Shown one piece after another: positions 13,510 through 13,513 of a DNA stretch of 13,513 nt. The notes below the pieces were generated by a model. That model did not search any database, was not told where the DNA came from, and saw only the letters and a program-made list of their open reading frames with translations. Position 1 is the first letter of the stretch. Every line of letters begins with the position of its first letter. The stretch comes from Clostridiales bacterium (GTDB taxonomy: Bacteria > Bacillota > Clostridia > Lachnospirales > WQUN01): assembly GCA_031269415.1 (NCBI GenBank), contig JAISZF010000044.1, forward strand, positions 1-13,513, in the 5' to 3' direction. The translations under genes were made by a program, and so were the position numbers.

Positions 13510-13513
13510 ATAA

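Overview
The window looks like a spore-forming Clostridia (Firmicutes) chromosome that has been invaded by a mobile element. The host part is positions 1 to about 7180 and the element part runs from about 7190 to the right edge. The host call rests on an almost canonical SpoIVA (492 residues with its Walker A and B motifs), a DegV protein and a SipW-type BsaA/TasA-like surface protein. Shine-Dalgarno sites are strong, and promoters fit the low-GC Gram-positive TTGACA/TATAAT pattern. The element call rests on a large serine recombinase of the Tn4451 TnpX type with a TnpW protein in front of it, followed by MobC and a RepA-type ATPase. The element side is visibly richer in G+C.

Layout from the left: a decayed C-terminal piece of a TnpB-type protein (minus strand); a minus-strand gene for an exported BsaA-like protein with a long Pro/Thr/Glu-rich linker, with its own terminator and promoter; a minus-strand URO-D-fold protein; and, divergent from that, spoIVA followed by a DegV gene with its own promoter. 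A bidirectional terminator separates degV from a convergent serpin gene. The serpin keeps its whole inhibitory body but has lost its signal peptide and promoter at the point where the element begins.

The element starts with recombinase debris: a small resolvase-like ORF with Ala where the catalytic Ser should be, then a headless and tailless fragment of a second recombinase. Next are a minus-strand DUF6076-like gene with a Cys4 zinc motif, a 500-base control region, and the rightward tnpW, tnpX-like recombinase, mobC and RepA-type ATPase genes. Two gene pairs overlap in TAATG junctions (tnpW/recombinase and mobC/ATPase). Two tandem hairpins separate the recombinase from mobC. The right edge carries a terminator and a cluster of iteron-like ATGAACA repeats.

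The most interesting part is positions 9353-9854. Two strong promoters face in opposite directions and overlap, so that each -35 box sits in the spacer of the other. Four copies of an AGCGACAAT word surround them, and the rightward transcript would begin with a leader of about 385 nt that folds into several hairpins, one of them a nested stem of over 120 nt. This has the form of a two-state switch: the DUF6076-like gene on one side, recombinase expression on the other. The switch reading is inference; the promoters, repeats and stems are read directly from the sequence.
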